From Variovorax sp. IB41 (GTDB lineage Bacteria; Pseudomonadota; Gammaproteobacteria; Burkholderiales; Burkholderiaceae_C): a stretch of DNA of 64,000 bases. The stretch lies in contig NZ_JAEFCB010000001.1 in NCBI RefSeq assembly GCF_016405905.1, positions 186,001 through 250,000 of the forward strand, written 5' to 3'. Below the pieces are notes generated by a model, which was not told the DNA's origin, made no database searches, and saw nothing but the letters and a program-made list of their open reading frames with translations. This document shows, in pieces, positions 33,460 through 41,452 of the stretch. The position numbers were made by a program, and so were the translations under genes. Each line of letters opens with the position of its first letter. Within the stretch, counting starts at the first letter, position 1.

Positions 33460-35412
33460 ATGGCCGATGGCAGCAAACCAGTCGAGAACAACGAACCGGC
33501 CCCAGATCCCAGCGCCCCCCTGAACCTCGGATTGATCGCCGATGCCGACTATCGGCTGATGATCGACTCCATCACCGACTACGCGATCTTCTTTCTCGAC
33601 CCCGACGGCATCGTGCTCAGCTGGAATGCGGGGGCCAGGCAACTCAAGGGCTACGAACCCCACGAGGTCATCGGGCGCCATTTCTCCATCTTCTATCCCC
33701 CCGAGCTGCTGGAGAAGAACTGGCCGCGGCACGAGGTCGAAGTCGCCACGAAAACCGGACAGTACAAGGAAGAAGGCTGGCGCCTGCGCAAGGACGGCAC
33801 GCGCTTCTGGGCCAGCATCGTCCTCACCCGCCTCACGAGCCCGGACGGCACGCTGCGCGGCTTCTCCAAGATCACCCGCGACCTGTCGGAACGCCAGCAG
33901 CAGGACGACCTGCTGCGCGCGAGCGAGGAGCGCTTCCGGCTCATGGTGGACGGCGTGAAGGACTATGCGATCTTCATGCTCGACCCGAGCGGCTACGTCG
34001 TCAGCTGGAACAAGGGCGCCAGGGCCAACAAGGGCTACGAGGCGCACGAGATCATCGGCAAGCACTTCTCGGTGTTCTATCCGCCCGAGGTGTCCGCCAC
34101 GGGCTTTCCCGATACGGAGCTCAAAGTCGCGCGCGACGTCGGCCGCTTCGAGGACGAAGGCTGGCGCGTGCGCAAGGACGGCAGCCGCTTCTGGGCCAGC
34201 GTGATCATCACCGCGCTCTTCGACGAGACGGGCCGCCACCGCGGATTCGCCAAGGTCACGCGCGACCTCACGGAGCGCCGGCGCATCAGCACGCTGGAAG
34301 ACGAGGGCCGCCGCATCACGACCTTCCTGGCCATGCTCGGGCACGAGCTGCGCAACCCGCTCACGCCGATCTCCAATGCGGTGGCGATCATGGAGCGCCT
34401 GGGGAATGGGGGGAACGGCGTGGACGCCAAGACGCTCGCGCGCATGAACAACATCATCGCGCGCCAGCTCAAGCAGATCACGCGGCTGGTGGACGACCTG
34501 CTGGACGTCGGGCGCATCACGAGCGGCAAGATCCACCTCGAATCCAAGCCGGTGCAGCTGGCCGAGGTGATCGACGAGGCGGTGGAAATGGTCAAGCCCT
34601 CCGCCGACGCGAAGCACCACGCGCTGGTCGTGCAGAGCACCGCCACCGATGCATGGATCGCCGGAGACCGCGCCCGCATGATCCAGGTGGTGTGCAACCT
34701 GCTGAACAACGCCGTCAAGTTCACGCCGGACGGCGGCCGCATCGAGGTGCGGCTGCGCAAGAGCGGCGCCAACGCGGAAATCAGCGTCAGCGACAACGGC
34801 CCGGGCATCGCGCCCGCGTCGCTGCCGCGCGTCTTCATGCTGTTCGCGCAGGGCGAGCAGGAAATTTCTCGGCCGCACGGCGGACTGGGCCTCGGGCTCA
34901 CGCTGGTGGAGCAGTTGGTGACGCTGCACGGCGGCGACGTCAGCGCCTTCAGCAAGGGCATTCCGGGCGAAGGCACGGAATTCATCATCCAGCTGCCGCG
35001 CGTCGCGGCGCCGCTGGAGAAAAAAAGAAACGACGGCGCCGACACCGGCAAGGTGGTGCTCGTGGTCGACGACAACCGCGATGCGGCCGAGACGATGTGC
35101 CTGCTCGTGGAGAGCCTGGGCTACGCGACCCGCACCGCGTTCGACGGCCCTTCGGCGCTCGATGCGATCAAGGTCGAGCAGCCCGACATCGTGCTGCTGG
35201 ACATCGGCCTGCCGGGCTTCAGCGGTGTCGAGGTGGCCCGGCGCGTGCACCGCGAAGTCGCCCATCCGCCCAAGCTGCTGGCCATCACCGGCTTCGGCCA
35301 GGCCTCGGACCGGGAGGCGAGCCTTGCGGCCGGCTTCTATGCGCACCTGACCAAGCCGATCGATGCGCATCATCTCGAGGGCCTGCTCGAGCGCCTGCTG
35401 GGCAAGCCCTGA
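33460..35412 (+). CDS. Soluble PAS-PAS hybrid histidine kinase with receiver domain
   Basis: The 650-residue protein has no membrane helix. It contains PAS1 (about 30-145), PAS2 (about 158-272), HisKA with the phospho-acceptor His295 in LGHELRNPL, and an HATPase with N-box NLLNN (413-417), DNGPGI (446-451) and GGLGLGL. A receiver domain follows with Asp537/Asp538, phospho-acceptor Asp581 (LLDIGLPG) and Lys632. The two PAS domains are so alike that they arose by internal duplication. Lack of a transmembrane sensor suggests a cytosolic cue such as redox, oxygen or light. There is no adjacent output regulator, so phosphate probably moves on to an unlinked phosphotransfer protein. Confidence 0.92.
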   Translation: MADGSKPVENNEPAPDPSAPLNLGLIADADYRLMIDSITDYAIFFLDPDGIVLSWNAGARQLKGYEPHEVIGRHFSIFYPPELLEKNWPRHEVEVATKTGQYKEEGWRLRKDGTRFWASIVLTRLTSPDGTLRGFSKITRDLSERQQQDDLLRASEERFRLMVDGVKDYAIFMLDPSGYVVSWNKGARANKGYEAHEIIGKHFSVFYPPEVSATGFPDTELKVARDVGRFEDEGWRVRKDGSRFWASVIITALFDETGRHRGFAKVTRDLTERRRISTLEDEGRRITTFLAMLGHELRNPLTPISNAVAIMERLGNGGNGVDAKTLARMNNIIARQLKQITRLVDDLLDVGRITSGKIHLESKPVQLAEVIDEAVEMVKPSADAKHHALVVQSTATDAWIAGDRARMIQVVCNLLNNAVKFTPDGGRIEVRLRKSGANAEISVSDNGPGIAPASLPRVFMLFAQGEQEISRPHGGLGLGLTLVEQLVTLHGGDVSAFSKGIPGEGTEFIIQLPRVAAPLEKKRNDGADTGKVVLVVDDNRDAAETMCLLVESLGYATRTAFDGPSALDAIKVEQPDIVLLDIGLPGFSGVEVARRVHREVAHPPKLLAITGFGQASDREASLAAGFYAHLTKPIDAHHLEGLLERLLGKP

Positions 35413-35415
35413 GCG

Positions 35416-35453
35416 CTCCGGCGCCGGTTCAAGCGCCGGTTCAAGCGCCGGAG
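35416..35453. repeat. 12-bp direct repeats forming a hairpin at convergent gene ends
   Basis: GCGCCGGTTCAA occurs at 35421-35432 and 35433-35444, followed by a partial third copy. The outer arms CTCCGGCGC (35416-35424) and GCGCCGGAG (35445-35453) are complementary. The element covers the stop codon of the yihY gene and lies 4 bp after that of the kinase gene. It could act as a two-way terminator, though no T run is present. Confidence 0.6.
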
Positions 35454-36388
35454 GCCGCGCGCTGCTTCACGGCAGTGCTCGCAGTGCCCGCCCTGGCCTG
35501 CTCGGCCGCAACCTCGGTGGCCGCCTGCGCCTTGGCGGCCGCCACCGACCCGTGGGCATTCGCATAGACCTTCGTGAACTCCGCGCCGAGCAGGAAGATC
35601 TGCGCCGCGTAGTACACCCAGGCCAGCAGCACCACGAGCGATCCGGCCGCGGCGAACGATTCGTTCACGCCGCTCTTGCCCAGGTAGAGCCCGATCAGCA
35701 CCTTGCCCACCTCGAACAGCACGGCCGTCACCGCCGCGCCGATCCACACGTCGGGCCAGGCGATCGGCGCGCTCGGCATGAACTTGAAGATCATCGCGAA
35801 CAGCAGCGTGAGAATGCCCAGCGAGACGACCGCGTTCAGGCCCTGCAGCAGCAGCTCCCAACCGGGAAAGAGGCCCGTGCTCCAGCTGCCCACCGCCGCC
35901 AGCCCCGCGCTCACGACCAGCGACACCATCATCAAGAAGGCCAGCCCGAGGATCAGCCCGAACGACAGCAGCCGCGCGCGCAGGATGCCCCACACGCCGC
36001 TGGGCTTTTCGCGCTCGGGCACGTGCCAGATGCGGTCCAGCGCGCTCTGCAATTCCGCGAACACCGTCGTCGCGCCCACCACCAGCACCACCACGCTGAT
36101 GCCGCCCGCGATCAGTCCGCGCGACGGCTCGCTCGCGGCCTTGACCAGCCCCTGCACCACCAGCGCGCCGTCGCGCCCGATCAGGCCCGACAGCTGCGCG
36201 GCGATCTGGCCCTGCACGGCTTCGGCGCCAAAGAGCGCGCCCGCCACGGCGATGACGATCACCAGCAGCGGCGCGAGCGAAAAGGCCGTGTAGTACGAGA
36301 TGGCCGCGCCCATGCTCGGCGCGAAGTCGTCCACCCAGGCCATGGCCGCGTCCTTGCAGAGGCGAAGAAGGCCGGCGGCTCTTGTCAT
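35441..36388 (-). CDS. YihY/BrkB-family membrane protein
   Basis: The 315-residue protein has about six membrane segments and the family signatures WVDDFAPSMGAAISYYTAFSLAP near the N-terminus, ALDRIWHVP (about 115-123) and SFAAAGSLVVLLAWVYYAAQIFLLGAEF near residue 245-272. The YihY/BrkB family (once misnamed RNase BN) comprises inner-membrane proteins of unsettled function, perhaps transporters. The C-terminus is Ala-rich. The start, ATG 36386-36388, overlaps the stop of the response regulator upstream as ATGA, so the two are cotranslated. The open frame further upstream is only a shadow of the regulator gene. Confidence 0.88.
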   Translation of the reverse strand: MTRAAGLLRLCKDAAMAWVDDFAPSMGAAISYYTAFSLAPLLVIVIAVAGALFGAEAVQGQIAAQLSGLIGRDGALVVQGLVKAASEPSRGLIAGGISVVVLVVGATTVFAELQSALDRIWHVPEREKPSGVWGILRARLLSFGLILGLAFLMMVSLVVSAGLAAVGSWSTGLFPGWELLLQGLNAVVSLGILTLLFAMIFKFMPSAPIAWPDVWIGAAVTAVLFEVGKVLIGLYLGKSGVNESFAAAGSLVVLLAWVYYAAQIFLLGAEFTKVYANAHGSVAAAKAQAATEVAAEQARAGTASTAVKQRAASGA

Positions 36389-36759
36389 GGCACCCCTTCC
36401 GCGCAGAACGCCAGGAACTCGTTGATCTCCGCGGCCTTGTCGAAGACGGCGTCGGCGCCCAGGGTCAGGCACTGCGCGCGGTTGTCCGCGGAAGCCGCGT
36501 TCGTCAGCGCCACCACCAGCCCGCACTTGGGGCCCAGCGCCGCCAGCGCGCCGAGCACGCCCAGGCCGCTGCCCTGCTTGAGCAGGAGGTCCACCACCAG
36601 CAAGTGCCAGCCGTCGCGGTTCGCCTGCAGCCACGCCACGGCCTCCGCCTCCGAGGTCGCGGTGCCGACGATTTCGGCCCGCAGATAACCCTCCAGCACG
36701 ACCCTCAGGCTGTCCTGGATCGTCGGTTCGTCTTCCACGATAAACACGGCGCGCGTCAT
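36385..36759 (-). CDS. Single-domain response regulator
   Basis: This is a 124-residue protein made only of a receiver domain: acidic pair Glu9-Asp10 (IVEDEP), phospho-acceptor Asp57 (LLVVDLLL), Thr86 and Lys108 (VFDKA). With no output domain it must act by protein contact or as a phosphate relay. The hybrid kinase 1 kb away on the other strand is a candidate partner. Coupling by ATGA overlap to a YihY-type membrane protein is unusual and hints that the regulator affects it. Divergent from the alcohol dehydrogenase gene, 171 bp apart. Confidence 0.87.
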   Translation of the reverse strand: MTRAVFIVEDEPTIQDSLRVVLEGYLRAEIVGTATSEAEAVAWLQANRDGWHLLVVDLLLKQGSGLGVLGALAALGPKCGLVVALTNAASADNRAQCLTLGADAVFDKAAEINEFLAFCAEGVP

Positions 36760-36930
36760 GCGAAGGAAGCTCTCTCTTTCGCCTGCGCACAGGTGTAGGC
36801 AGACAGCGCGTCAGCATGTTGGCCGCAACGGGAAATTGTCCGACCCGCGGATGGGCGCAGTGCCCGCGCGTGCATCGCGGCGCGAGGCAAATCGTGCGCT
36901 CATCTCCACCTCTCAAGCGAAGGAATCCGC

Positions 36931-38142
36931 ATGAAAGCCCTCACCTATCAGTCATCGAAAAACGTCAGCGTGCAGACGGTGCCCGACCCCGTCATCCAGC
37001 AGGACGACGACATCGTCCTGCGCGTGACCGCCACCGCCATCTGCGGCTCCGACCTGCACATCTACCGCGGCAAGATCCCCGACATGGAGTCGGGCGACAT
37101 CCTCGGCCACGAGTTCATGGGCATCGTCGAGGAGACCGGCAAGGGCGTCACGCAGCTGAAGAAAGGCGACCGCGTGGTGGTGCCCTTCACCATCGCCTGC
37201 GGCCAGTGCTTCTTCTGCGCCAAGGCCCTCTTCGCCGCCTGCGAAACCACCAACCCGGGGCGCGGCGCCATCCTCAACAAGAAGAACCTGCGCTCGGGCG
37301 CGGGCCTCTTCGGCTACTCGCATCTCTATGGCGGCTACCCCGGCGGCCAGGCCGAATTCGTGCGCGTGCCCAAGGCCAACACCGGCCCGCTCCTGATACC
37401 GCCCGGGCTGGCCGACGAACAGGTGCTGTTCCTCTCGGACATCCTGCCCACCGGCTACCAGGCGGTGGTGAACGGCGACGTCGGGCCGGGCTCCAGCGTG
37501 GCCATCTTCGGCGCGGGGCCGGTCGGCCTTATGGCGGCCGCCTCGGCGCGGCTGCTGGGCGCCGAGCGCATCTTCATGGTCGACGAGCATCCCTACCGGC
37601 TCGCGTTCGCGCAGGCCACCTACGGCGTCGACCCGATCAACTTCAGGGACATCGACGACCCGGCCGGCGCGATCATCGAGCGCACCGATTTCCGCGGCGT
37701 CGATGCGTCGATCGACGCGGTGGGCTTCGAGGCCAAGGGCAGCGCGGTCGAGACGGTGCTCACCGACCTGAAGCTCGAAGGCTCCAGCGGCAAGGCGCTG
37801 CGCCAGGCCATCGCGGCCACGCGCCGCGGCGGGGTGGTGAGCGTGCCGGGCGTGTACGCCGGCTTCATTCACGGCTTCATGTTCGGCGACGCCTTCGAGA
37901 AGGGCCTGACCTTCAAGATGGGCCAGACGCACGCGCAGCAGCACATGCCCAAGCTGCTCGAACACATCCAGGCCGGGCAGCTCAAGCCCGAGGTGATCAT
38001 CACGCACCACATGGCGCTGGAAGACGCGGCGCGCGGCTACGAGATCTTCGAGAAGGCCGAGGAGGAATGCCGCAAGGTCGTGCTCACGCCCTCCGGCCCG
38101 GCGCAGCCGACCGTTGCTACCGCCGCTACCCCGGTCCCATGA
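36931..38142 (+). CDS. Zinc-dependent alcohol dehydrogenase, formaldehyde dehydrogenase-like
   Basis: The 403-residue enzyme belongs to the medium-chain dehydrogenase family. Catalytic zinc ligands are Cys38 (ICGSDLH), His60 and Glu61 (GHEFMG). The structural zinc is held by Cys90, Cys93, Cys96 and Cys104, and the NAD Rossmann loop GAGPVG is near 192. Length and the insert after the structural zinc resemble glutathione-independent formaldehyde dehydrogenases and related class III-like enzymes. A GAAGGAATCCGC stretch precedes ATG 36931. It acts in the cytosol; the alcohol or aldehyde substrate is open. Its last 17 bases overlap the convergent L,D-transpeptidase gene. Confidence 0.88.
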   Translation: MKALTYQSSKNVSVQTVPDPVIQQDDDIVLRVTATAICGSDLHIYRGKIPDMESGDILGHEFMGIVEETGKGVTQLKKGDRVVVPFTIACGQCFFCAKALFAACETTNPGRGAILNKKNLRSGAGLFGYSHLYGGYPGGQAEFVRVPKANTGPLLIPPGLADEQVLFLSDILPTGYQAVVNGDVGPGSSVAIFGAGPVGLMAAASARLLGAERIFMVDEHPYRLAFAQATYGVDPINFRDIDDPAGAIIERTDFRGVDASIDAVGFEAKGSAVETVLTDLKLEGSSGKALRQAIAATRRGGVVSVPGVYAGFIHGFMFGDAFEKGLTFKMGQTHAQQHMPKLLEHIQAGQLKPEVIITHHMALEDAARGYEIFEKAEEECRKVVLTPSGPAQPTVATAATPVP

Positions 38143-38758
38143 ACCCGAAGCGCGCCTGCAAGGGCGTGCTTTCCGGCAGCACGTAGACCACGCCCTTGCG
38201 CTCGCCGAGCACGGGGCGGATGTGCGTGTCGTAGAAGCCGGCCGGCACGTTGATGCAGCCGTACGAGATGCGGTTGTCGGCCACGCTGGGCGTGGCCAGG
38301 CGCTCCAGCCGGCGCTCGGCCTTGTTGGTCGCGCGCACGCGGTGCATGGAAACCGCGGCGTCGTAGTCGACCCACACGATGTCCTCGCCCTGGAGGTTGC
38401 GGCCCGGCTCGCTCCTGAAGCGGCCCGCGGGGGTGGTGCGCTCGTCGGGCCGGATGTCGGCCATCTTGCGTTCGCCGATGCCCGGCACGGAATCGTCGCC
38501 GTGCGCCAGACCCAGCAGCACGGGCGAATCGCCGCGCAGCCGGCCTTGCGCATCGAAGACGAAGACGCGTGCCTTCTTCTTGTCGATCACGGCGAACGCC
38601 TGGCCCTGGTTGTCGGCCGCGGCAACGGCCGCCTTCGCGAACCGCAGCGCATCGGGTTCGGTGGCCGCGGCTGCGGTGCAGGCCGCGGCAAGGGTGCAGG
38701 CAGCGAGCACGGCGAGCCCGCGGCCCGCGATGCCCGTCCTGGGTGAAGGCAAGCTCAT
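38126..38758 (-). CDS. L,D-transpeptidase (YkuD domain), secreted
   Basis: The 210-residue precursor has a signal peptide ending near the Ala-rich 24-33. Its YkuD domain runs from about 55 to 205, with the active-site elements His139 (SMHRV) and ISYGCINVP with nucleophile Cys168. Such enzymes form 3-3 cross-links in peptidoglycan or attach proteins to it in the periplasm. The small size, without a peptidoglycan-binding domain, is typical of many proteobacterial members. It follows the low-complexity secreted protein gene by 4 bp, so the two are probably cotranscribed and may share a cell-wall role. Confidence 0.87.
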   Translation of the reverse strand: MSLPSPRTGIAGRGLAVLAACTLAAACTAAAATEPDALRFAKAAVAAADNQGQAFAVIDKKKARVFVFDAQGRLRGDSPVLLGLAHGDDSVPGIGERKMADIRPDERTTPAGRFRSEPGRNLQGEDIVWVDYDAAVSMHRVRATNKAERRLERLATPSVADNRISYGCINVPAGFYDTHIRPVLGERKGVVYVLPESTPLQARFGFMGPG

Positions 38759-38762
38759 GCGC

Positions 38763-39071
38763 TCAATTGCGGTCGGCGCGGGCCTGGCGCATCGGCTGGT
38801 CGCTGGGCATCGTGGAGCCGCTGTTCATGTTGCCTTGCGATCCTTGCGACATGGTCGAGCCCGAAGAGGTCGTGCCCGAGGACACGGAACCCGACGAACT
38901 GTTGTTCTGCGGCGTGGTGCCGGTGGTGCCCATCGGGCCGCCCGACGGGTTCTGCTGGCCCGCGGCGGTGGCGGGATTCGCGGGTGCGGTGGTGGGCGGA
39001 TTGCCCTGGGCAAAAGCGACGCCGGCGGCGCCGAGTGCGAGGGCTGCAATGAAGCTGGAAGTACGGGTCAT
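38763..39071 (-). CDS. Low-complexity secreted protein, 102 residues
   Basis: A clear signal peptide (MTRTSSFIAALALGAAGVAFA, cleavage before QGN) is followed by about 80 residues of Gly, Ser, Thr, Asn, Gln and Pro with no predicted fold. It ends in MRQARADRN. The repeated SSSGS/TSSGST motifs look disordered. No family is recognised. The gene ends 4 bp before the L,D-transpeptidase gene, so the product may be a wall- or matrix-associated filler or an attachment partner. That role is inference. Confidence 0.72.
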   Translation of the reverse strand: MTRTSSFIAALALGAAGVAFAQGNPPTTAPANPATAAGQQNPSGGPMGTTGTTPQNNSSSGSVSSGTTSSGSTMSQGSQGNMNSGSTMPSDQPMRQARADRN

Positions 39072-39191
39072 GCTGGTCTCCTTGGGTTGAGCCGGGCGGA
39101 CGCCCGACGCTCATCAAGCTAGGAGGTCGCGGACTGCAAAAGGTCGGTAGACGGCGCGGCCGGCTGTAGGAGACAGCAACTGCGGCTGTCC

Positions 39192-40064
39192 TCAATCCAG
39201 CGTTTGCAGATAGGCCGCGATGTCCCGCGCGTCCTGCTCGGTCACGCCCATCTCGGGCATCGCGGTGAGCGGATCGACCTCGCGCGTGTGGCGCAGCCAG
39301 CGCACCATGTTGTCGGGCGTGTTGGCGAGCCTGCCGCCGATCATGGCGCGCCTGGCCATGCCGGCCAGCGGCGGGCCGACGTTCGGAAACGAACCCGTCG
39401 TGCCGGGAATGGTGTGGCACGCGTTGCAGGCGTACTGCGCGAGGGCGCGCTGGCCGCGCCGCACGCTGTCCTGCACCTCGCCGGCTGCGCGCGGCCCGGG
39501 TCCGCACGCAGGCCCGGTCCACCCAATCGGTGCGCCCTGCCCCGACGGCGCCATTGGCGCGCTCGCCTTCGCGTACTGCTGCGGCGTCATGTCGGGCAGC
39601 CGTTCGAGAAACGCGACCAGCGCCCACAGGTCTTCGTCGGACAGGCGGTACTCCCAGGCGGGCATGCCGCTCATCTTGATGCCGTTCTTCGTGACCCAGT
39701 AGAGCTCGCGCGCGTTCCAGCGCTGGCGCGCATCGACCAGCGGGCCGCGCAGCGGCTGCATGCTCTTGCCGATGTCGCCCTGCGCCACGCCCGGCGCGCC
39801 GTGGCACTGCACGCACTTGTCGCGAAAGCACGCGGCGCCGCGCAGCACAAGCGCTTCGTCGCCGAGCGGCGGCGGCTCGATGCCGCGCGCCCGCAGGCGC
39901 ACCGATTGCCGCATCGCCGTCTCCAGCAGCGAGTACACCGGCTGCGTGTGCTGCGCGGTCGCGGAGACGTTGTAGAGGCCGCCCCACACCATCCATGCCC
40001 CACCGGCCGCCGCGGCCAGGCCGAGCGCGGCGACGGTGAGAAGGATGGTCTTGGGCGTCCCCAT
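39192..40064 (-). CDS. Two-domain cytochrome c, membrane-anchored or secreted
   Basis: From ATG 40062-40064 this is a 290-residue protein with an N-terminal hydrophobic helix (about 7-28). It has two class I cytochrome c domains, with CVQCH at 84-88 and CNACH at 213-217. Methionine ligands are available in MSGMPAW and AMPEMG. The second domain is clearly related to the small lipoprotein cytochrome encoded divergently 75 bp away. It probably carries electrons in the periplasm to the adjacent oxidase. Its gene is transcribed away from the coxBA operon, so the two can share a promoter region. Confidence 0.85.
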   Translation of the reverse strand: MGTPKTILLTVAALGLAAAAGGAWMVWGGLYNVSATAQHTQPVYSLLETAMRQSVRLRARGIEPPPLGDEALVLRGAACFRDKCVQCHGAPGVAQGDIGKSMQPLRGPLVDARQRWNARELYWVTKNGIKMSGMPAWEYRLSDEDLWALVAFLERLPDMTPQQYAKASAPMAPSGQGAPIGWTGPACGPGPRAAGEVQDSVRRGQRALAQYACNACHTIPGTTGSFPNVGPPLAGMARRAMIGGRLANTPDNMVRWLRHTREVDPLTAMPEMGVTEQDARDIAAYLQTLD

Positions 40065-40139
40065 TTGGCGGCATTGTCCGACGCGCGGCAGGGCTCGCCG
40101 TGTCGGCGGAAGCCCCGTCCGCGCTCGCAGAATGCGCGC

Positions 40140-40520
40140 ATGGCCGTTCCTTCCGCCACGCTCGCCACCCTCTTGCTTGCCGCGTTGGCGGGCGGCTGCG
40201 AACTCGGCGAGCGCGACCTGCCCTACGGCAATGCGCCCTCGGCCCAACGCATCGCCGGCCAGCGCCTGCTCGCGCATTACCAGTGCGGCAGCTGCCACGC
40301 GATTCCCGATGTGCCGATCGCACAGGGCGCGGCCGGCCCGCCGCTCACCGCCTTCGGGCGGCGCAGCTACATCGCCGGCCGCGTGCCGAACCGCCCGGAC
40401 ACACTGGCGAACTGGATCGTGGCGCCCGCCTCGCTGGTGCCCGGCACCGTGATGCCGGCCATGGGCGTGTCCGCCGCCGACGCGCGCGACATGGCCGCCT
40501 ACCTGCTCGCGCTCGAATGA
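40140..40520 (+). CDS. Small mono-heme cytochrome c lipoprotein
   Basis: The 126-residue precursor has a lipobox-like LAGGC at Cys20, a heme site CGSCH at 49-53 and a distal methionine in MPAMG. It matches the C-terminal domain of the divergent two-heme cytochrome over its whole mature length. The stop overlaps the ATG of coxB as ATGA, so it is produced with the oxidase. It is the likely direct electron donor or an assembly partner of that oxidase, attached to the membrane by lipid. Confidence 0.83.
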   Translation: MAVPSATLATLLLAALAGGCELGERDLPYGNAPSAQRIAGQRLLAHYQCGSCHAIPDVPIAQGAAGPPLTAFGRRSYIAGRVPNRPDTLANWIVAPASLVPGTVMPAMGVSAADARDMAAYLLALE

Positions 40521-41452
40521 GCAACGCGCCTTCGCAATCCGCACTGCAGGCCGCGGGGCCGGTCGCCGACACGCTGCTGGGCGTCACCGGCCTCCTGGTC
40601 GCGGGTGCGGCAGTGATCTTTCTCGGCGTGATGGCGCTGCTCGCGTTCGCGGCGCGCAGGCACGCCGGTACGTTGAACGCGCGGCTCTGGGTGATCGGCG
40701 GCGGCGTCGTCTTTCCGGTGGTGGTGCTGGCCGCGCTGTTCGCGTACAGCGAGTGGCACCGGCCGACGTGGCGCGCCGTGCCGCCGAAAGACGCGCTCAT
40801 CGTCGGCATCACCGCGCACATGTGGTGGTGGGAGGTGCGCTACCGCGATCCGGCCACGGGCGCGGAGATCGCGACCGCCAACGAGATCCGCATTCCCGTC
40901 GGGCGGCCCGTGTACTTCGGCCTGGGCAGCGCGGACGTGATCCACAGCTTCTGGGTGCCCGCGCTCGGAGGCAAGATGGACATGCTGCCCGGCCGCGTGC
41001 AGCACCTGCTGCTGCAGGCCGACCGGCCCGGCACGTACCGCGGGCAATGCGCCGAATACTGCGGCGAGCAGCATGCGCGCATGGCGCTGCATGTGGTGGC
41101 CGAGGCGCCGGCCGGGTTCGATGCGTGGCTCGCGGCGCAGGCCAAGCCCGCCGGGCCACCTTCGTCACCCGGCATCGAACGCGGCCGCGCGGCCTTCCTT
41201 GCGAACCGCTGCAACGCCTGCCACACGGTGCGCGGCGTGAGCGAGGAAAGCCGCCTCGGCCCCGACCTCACGCACGTGGGCAGCCGGCTTTATCTCGGCG
41301 CGGGCACGGTGCCCAACGACGCGCAGAACCTCGCCGCGTGGGTCGCCCACACGCAGCAGCTCAAGCCCGGCGCGCGCATGCCCTCGTCGGGCGAACGCAT
41401 CGACGCGGCGACGCTGCAATCCATCGCCGAATGGCTCGGCCAACTGAAATGA
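40517..41452 (+). CDS. coxB: Cytochrome c oxidase subunit II with fused cytochrome c domain (caa3 type)
   Basis: The 311-residue subunit has two N-terminal membrane helices (about 19-46 and 57-78). Its periplasmic cupredoxin domain holds the CuA ligands His143, Cys178, Cys182, His186 and Met189 (CAEYCGEQHARM). A C-terminal cytochrome c domain follows, with CNACH at 232-236. The fusion defines caa3-type oxidases, in which the attached heme takes electrons from soluble cytochrome. It overlaps the upstream cytochrome gene and the downstream coxA gene by ATGA at each end. This is likely a second terminal oxidase beside a main aa3 complex elsewhere. Confidence 0.92.
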   Translation: MSNAPSQSALQAAGPVADTLLGVTGLLVAGAAVIFLGVMALLAFAARRHAGTLNARLWVIGGGVVFPVVVLAALFAYSEWHRPTWRAVPPKDALIVGITAHMWWWEVRYRDPATGAEIATANEIRIPVGRPVYFGLGSADVIHSFWVPALGGKMDMLPGRVQHLLLQADRPGTYRGQCAEYCGEQHARMALHVVAEAPAGFDAWLAAQAKPAGPPSSPGIERGRAAFLANRCNACHTVRGVSEESRLGPDLTHVGSRLYLGAGTVPNDAQNLAAWVAHTQQLKPGARMPSSGERIDAATLQSIAEWLGQLK

